8,375 bases of DNA. Source: CAVURW01 sp963743595 (GTDB lineage: Bacteria; Verrucomicrobiota; Verrucomicrobiia; Methylacidiphilales; UBA1321). Shown one piece after another: positions 5,916-8,375 of the stretch (its first letter is position 1; every line of letters starts with the position of its first letter). The position numbers and the translations under genes are program-made. The notes beneath the pieces were generated by a model, which saw nothing but the letters and a program-made list of their open reading frames with translations, was not told where the DNA came from and did no database searches. The stretch covers positions 1 to 8,375 of the forward strand of contig CAVURW010000102.1 in the NCBI GenBank assembly GCA_963743595.1. The letters are read 5' to 3'.

Positions 5916-5972
5916 GGTCTTTTTTACCCGACGCTTTTAATCCAGGCCGGAAAGTGGCAATCTCTCCATCTC

Positions 5973-7220
5973 ATGAAACAGATTCCGGCGTTGAGCTTCG
6001 GTGTGGGAGATCGGTTTGGTCGCGAGGCTGAGGCGCAATTGCAGGCCTTTCTCGTCGCGCGTCTGCATGGGTTGAACATCACCCCGGTTTGGAATAAATC
6101 GAACCGCGAGCACACGCTCATCGGCAGTGAGCCCGCGCAAGTGCGAGTTGCGGCCAGAGACGCCGTCGAACGATTGAATTGGGACGGCGCTTATTTTATC
6201 GATGCCGATCACATTAATTTCAAGACGGTCGACCGCTTCGTCGAGCCGTGCGATTTCTTTACCATCGACGTGGCTGAATTCGTCGGTCAGCCGTCCGAAC
6301 CGACAGATGCGGACGCTTTTCTGGCTGAGATGAAGCCGCGACTCGGGGCGTTTGAACTGCCCGGTTTTTCGAAGCCTTACGAAATGACTACGGCGGCGGT
6401 GGAGACGGCGACAGGAAAGTTTCTTCGCGCGATTCAAGAAGCGGGCAAAATTTACCGGAAGATCGAGACTGGGAAAGGACGTGGGAATTTCATTACTGAA
6501 ATTTCCGTGGATGAGACCGACCTGCCGCAGACCCCGCTCGATCTGTTTCTGATCCTGGCGATGATTGGCCGTGAAAAGATTCCAGTACAGACGATTGCTC
6601 CGAAGTTTACGGGTCGGTTTAACAAAGGGGTCGATTATGTGGGTGATCTCGCGCAATTCGCCCGCGAGTTTGAAGAAGATCTGCTCGTGATCGCGGCGGC
6701 GAAAAAGGAATTTGGATTGCCGGAGACGCTCAAGCTCAGCGTGCATTCGGGTAGCGACAAGTTTGCGATTTACCCAGTGATTCGAGAGGCGATTCGCAAG
6801 CACAACGCTTCGATTCACGTCAAAACGGCGGGCACCACATGGCTGGAGGAAGTGATCGGTTTAGCGGAGAGTGGCGGGAATGGACTGGTGCTGGCGAAGG
6901 CGATCTACCGCGAGGCGGTGGGGCATTTCGACGAGCTCACAGCGCCTTACGCAACGGTGATCGATATCAAGCGCGATCAACTTCCGTCCGTGGGAATTGT
7001 CGAAGGTTGGTCTGCGGAGGAATTTGCGGCGGCACTGCGCCACGATCCCACTTGCCCGGCGTACGATCGGCAATTTCGCCAGCTGATCCACGTGGCGTTT
7101 AAGATCGCTGCAAAAATGGGCGATACGTTTACGGATGCGTTGGCGGAAAATCGGGAGATAATCGCGCGAAACGTCACGAACAATATCTGGGAGCGCCATC
7201 TAAAGCCGCTGTTTCTGTGA
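5973..7220 (+). CDS. uxaE: Tagaturonate/fructuronate epimerase
   Basis: Resembles the UxaE family, which interconverts D-tagaturonate and D-fructuronate in hexuronate (pectin-derived galacturonate) catabolism, as described for Thermotoga maritima. The 415 residues carry the family blocks SFGVGDRFG (8-16), FIDADH (75-80), SVDET (178-182), KFTGRFNKGVDYVGDL (211-226), SVHSGSDKF (256-264), HVKTAGT (282-288) and RQLIHVAF (369-376). The conserved His, Asp and Glu in these blocks probably bind the catalytic metal. It appears somewhat shorter than the Thermotoga protein at the N-terminus. ATG 5973 is the only ATG, GTG or TTG in frame after the stop codon at 5904-5906, so the start is fixed, yet no well-placed Shine-Dalgarno sequence is present. 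It is cytosolic and stands alone: divergent from arsR and convergent with the transaldolase gene, with no uronate isomerase or transporter in the window. Confidence 0.88.
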   Translation: MKQIPALSFGVGDRFGREAEAQLQAFLVARLHGLNITPVWNKSNREHTLIGSEPAQVRVAARDAVERLNWDGAYFIDADHINFKTVDRFVEPCDFFTIDVAEFVGQPSEPTDADAFLAEMKPRLGAFELPGFSKPYEMTTAAVETATGKFLRAIQEAGKIYRKIETGKGRGNFITEISVDETDLPQTPLDLFLILAMIGREKIPVQTIAPKFTGRFNKGVDYVGDLAQFAREFEEDLLVIAAAKKEFGLPETLKLSVHSGSDKFAIYPVIREAIRKHNASIHVKTAGTTWLEEVIGLAESGGNGLVLAKAIYREAVGHFDELTAPYATVIDIKRDQLPSVGIVEGWSAEEFAAALRHDPTCPAYDRQFRQLIHVAFKIAAKMGDTFTDALAENREIIARNVTNNIWERHLKPLFL

Positions 7221-7241
7221 GCGTCGGCGGTTACCGTCTCG

Positions 7242-7958
7242 TCATAACTTAAAGCCGGCCGCGTGCGCGTCGTTGTAGAACATTTTTACCGTATCGAGCG
7301 AGAGCGCGGCGAGGTCCATGCCCGACATTTTCAGCGCTTTGCCGAGGATATCATGGGTGACCGTGACGATGTGCGTGCCCGATTCGGCGGCTTGGAAAAT
7401 GTTGAGGACTTCGCGAACGCTGGCCCACAGCAATTCCGCTTTCGGCAGGTTTTTCAGGAGGAACAGGCTTTCACGCATGATGGGCATCGGATCGACTCCG
7501 GTGTCGGCGATGCGTCCGGCAAAAATGGAGACGACGGAGGGCACATCTGGATTTAACGCTGCGGCGGTTCCGCGCACTTGATCCAGGGTCAGGATCGCGG
7601 TGACGTTCAGTTGCACGCCTTCCACCGCTAATTCTTTAATCAAGGGCAGGGCGCTCTCGCCTCTGGTGTTGGTGATCGGAATTTTGACGTAGACGTTCTC
7701 CTGCCACTCGCGAATTTTCAAAGCCTGCCGCTTCATCTCTGGGAACTCATCGGAGAACACTTCAAAGGAGATCGGCTTTGTTTTCACGATCTGCAAAATG
7801 TCTTTGGCGAACGCCTCGTAATCGCTAATTCCCGCCTTGCGCATCAGGGTCGGATTGGTGGTCAAGCCCTTGATGAGCGGGTTTTCGTAGAGCTTCACCA
7901 TGCCCTCGCGGTCGGCCCCATCGGCAAAAATTCGAATCGGTAATTGATCTAGCGTCAT
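7242..7958 (-). CDS. Transaldolase-family protein (short, F6P-aldolase-like subgroup)
   Basis: Class I aldolase of the transaldolase family, 238 residues, close in length to the short transaldolase and fructose-6-phosphate aldolase forms. Asp13 (FADGAD), TTNPT (33-37), the Schiff-base lysine Lys92 (VYVKIPIT), NVTAILT (118-124), SIFAGRIADTG (144-154) and ASVRE (179-183) are all present. The expected role is transfer of a dihydroxyacetone unit between sugar phosphates in the non-oxidative pentose phosphate pathway, or aldol cleavage. Sequence alone does not separate the two. The start is supported by AAGGA four bases before the ATG. It lies 15 bases after the beta-helix gene and is likely co-transcribed with it. 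Its stop faces the uxaE stop 21 bases away with no obvious terminator between them. Confidence 0.92.
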   Translation of the reverse strand: MTLDQLPIRIFADGADREGMVKLYENPLIKGLTTNPTLMRKAGISDYEAFAKDILQIVKTKPISFEVFSDEFPEMKRQALKIREWQENVYVKIPITNTRGESALPLIKELAVEGVQLNVTAILTLDQVRGTAAALNPDVPSVVSIFAGRIADTGVDPMPIMRESLFLLKNLPKAELLWASVREVLNIFQAAESGTHIVTVTHDILGKALKMSGMDLAALSLDTVKMFYNDAHAAGFKL

Positions 7959-7962
7959 GGTT

Positions 7963-7967
7963 TCCTT
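7963..7967 (-). promoter_or_regulatory. Ribosome binding site of the transaldolase gene
   Basis: AAGGA on the minus strand, four bases before the ATG at 7958. It is the only clear Shine-Dalgarno sequence I find before a gene in the window; the others rely on overlaps or have none, so it helps fix this start. Confidence 0.65.
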
Positions 7968-7973
7968 GTCTCT

Positions 7974-8375
7974 TTAGCCGCGTCGGGGGTGAATTTGCGA
8001 AACAGTCTTCGCAACCATCGCCTCGGGCAACACACCGCGCCAAGCGATGGAGGGGTAAATCAGCGAGCGCCGACCCAAGATCGAGCCGGGATTCAAAACG
8101 GTGTTGCAACCGACCTCCGCTTCATCGCCCACCAGCGCGCCGAACTTCCGAAGGCCAGTTGAAATGACTTCGCCATCTGGAGTTCTCACGGAAATGATGT
8201 CGGCCTGCAGCTTCAAATTCGAGGCGACCACACCCGCAGCCATGTGCACCTTGTAACCGAGAATCGAGTCGCCCACGTAATTAAAATGCGGCACTTGCCC
8301 ACCGTGAAATAGAATGCTGTTCTTCACCTCGGACGAGTTTCCCACGATGCAATCGGCACCGATGATCACATTCTC
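7974..8375 (-). CDS. GlmU-like left-handed beta-helix protein, partial (C-terminal part)
   Basis: The frame is open to the right edge of the window, so the N-terminus is missing; 133 residues are visible. Hexapeptide repeats of a left-handed beta-helix are clear (IIGADCIVGNSSEV, ALVGDEAEVGCNTVL, GSILGRRSLI). The block VPHFNYVGDSILG corresponds to the GlmU stretch with the catalytic acetyltransferase histidine (GHLTYLGDA in E. coli), and the His is kept. The next block is AAGVVASN where GlmU has GAGTITCN. About 25 residues between that block and GALVGD (IISVRTPDGEVISTGLR) differ from GlmU. Likely a sugar-1-phosphate nucleotidyl- or acyltransferase-like protein acting in UDP-GlcNAc or related cell-envelope sugar synthesis. 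Whether a nucleotidyltransferase domain precedes it cannot be seen. It is upstream of the transaldolase gene by 15 bases. Confidence 0.82.
   Translation of the reverse strand, partial: ENVIIGADCIVGNSSEVKNSILFHGGQVPHFNYVGDSILGYKVHMAAGVVASNLKLQADIISVRTPDGEVISTGLRKFGALVGDEAEVGCNTVLNPGSILGRRSLIYPSIAWRGVLPEAMVAKTVSQIHPRRG

Noticed and set aside
5935..5941. TTTTAAT as a -10 box for uxaE
   Set aside because: No acceptable -35 box at 16-18 bases upstream; the only TTGAAA (5903-5908) is 27 bases away.
5937..6818. 293-codon open frame on the minus strand
   Set aside because: Antisense to uxaE, whose family motifs are clear; the product is Arg/Leu-rich with no domain.
7221..7241. Terminator between the convergent uxaE and transaldolase genes
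   Set aside because: Only 21 bases are available, with no convincing stem and no T-tract.

Overview
The window looks like chromosomal DNA from a free-living, GC-rich bacterium, most plausibly a member of the Verrucomicrobiota. That placement is inferred from family-level resemblance: a short transaldolase beside a GlmU-like left-handed beta-helix protein, a UxaE-type hexuronate epimerase, and an ars cassette with a DUF6428-type protein. No rRNA or other marker gene is present, so it is not proven. I saw no tRNA, CRISPR array, transposase or integrase.

Layout. Positions 1-75 are AT-rich and carry nested inverted and direct repeats. Positions 76-3553, minus strand, hold a tight three-gene unit read purF -> uncharacterised 363-residue protein -> FkbM-type methyltransferase. 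Positions 3554-3856 are a scar-like gap. It holds an 89-bp near-identical copy of part of the neighbouring aquaporin gene, an orphan open stretch with one hydrophobic segment, and a GC-rich hairpin. Positions 3857-5875, minus strand, are an arsenic-resistance operon read arsR -> arsC -> DUF6428-like Cys-rich protein -> aquaglyceroporin (AqpS type). Every junction in it is a 4-base start/stop overlap (ATGA, ATGA, TTGA). Positions 5876-5972 are a divergent control region with a perfect 14-bp palindrome in front of arsR. Positions 5973-7220, plus strand, encode a tagaturonate/fructuronate epimerase. Positions 7242-7958, minus strand, encode a transaldolase-family protein. Positions 7974-8375 are the C-terminal part of a left-handed beta-helix sugar nucleotidyl/acetyltransferase-like protein cut by the window edge.

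How the genes work together. In the ars operon, ArsR should sense As(III) and release the promoter. ArsC, of the thioredoxin-coupled Cys10/82/89 class (numbered 9/82/89 here), reduces arsenate to arsenite. The aquaglyceroporin then offers arsenite a downhill way out. No ArsB, ACR3 or ArsA pump is encoded here. The DUF6428-like protein has six cysteines in its last 24 residues and could bind arsenite, but this is untested. PurF catalyses the committed step of purine synthesis, and its two downstream partners have no obvious purine role. Nothing here is clearly a new defence or mobile system. The most unusual points are the aquaporin fragment with only synonymous differences, the open frame after the aqpS stop, the Cys-rich DUF6428 tail, and the unknown protein coupled to purF.
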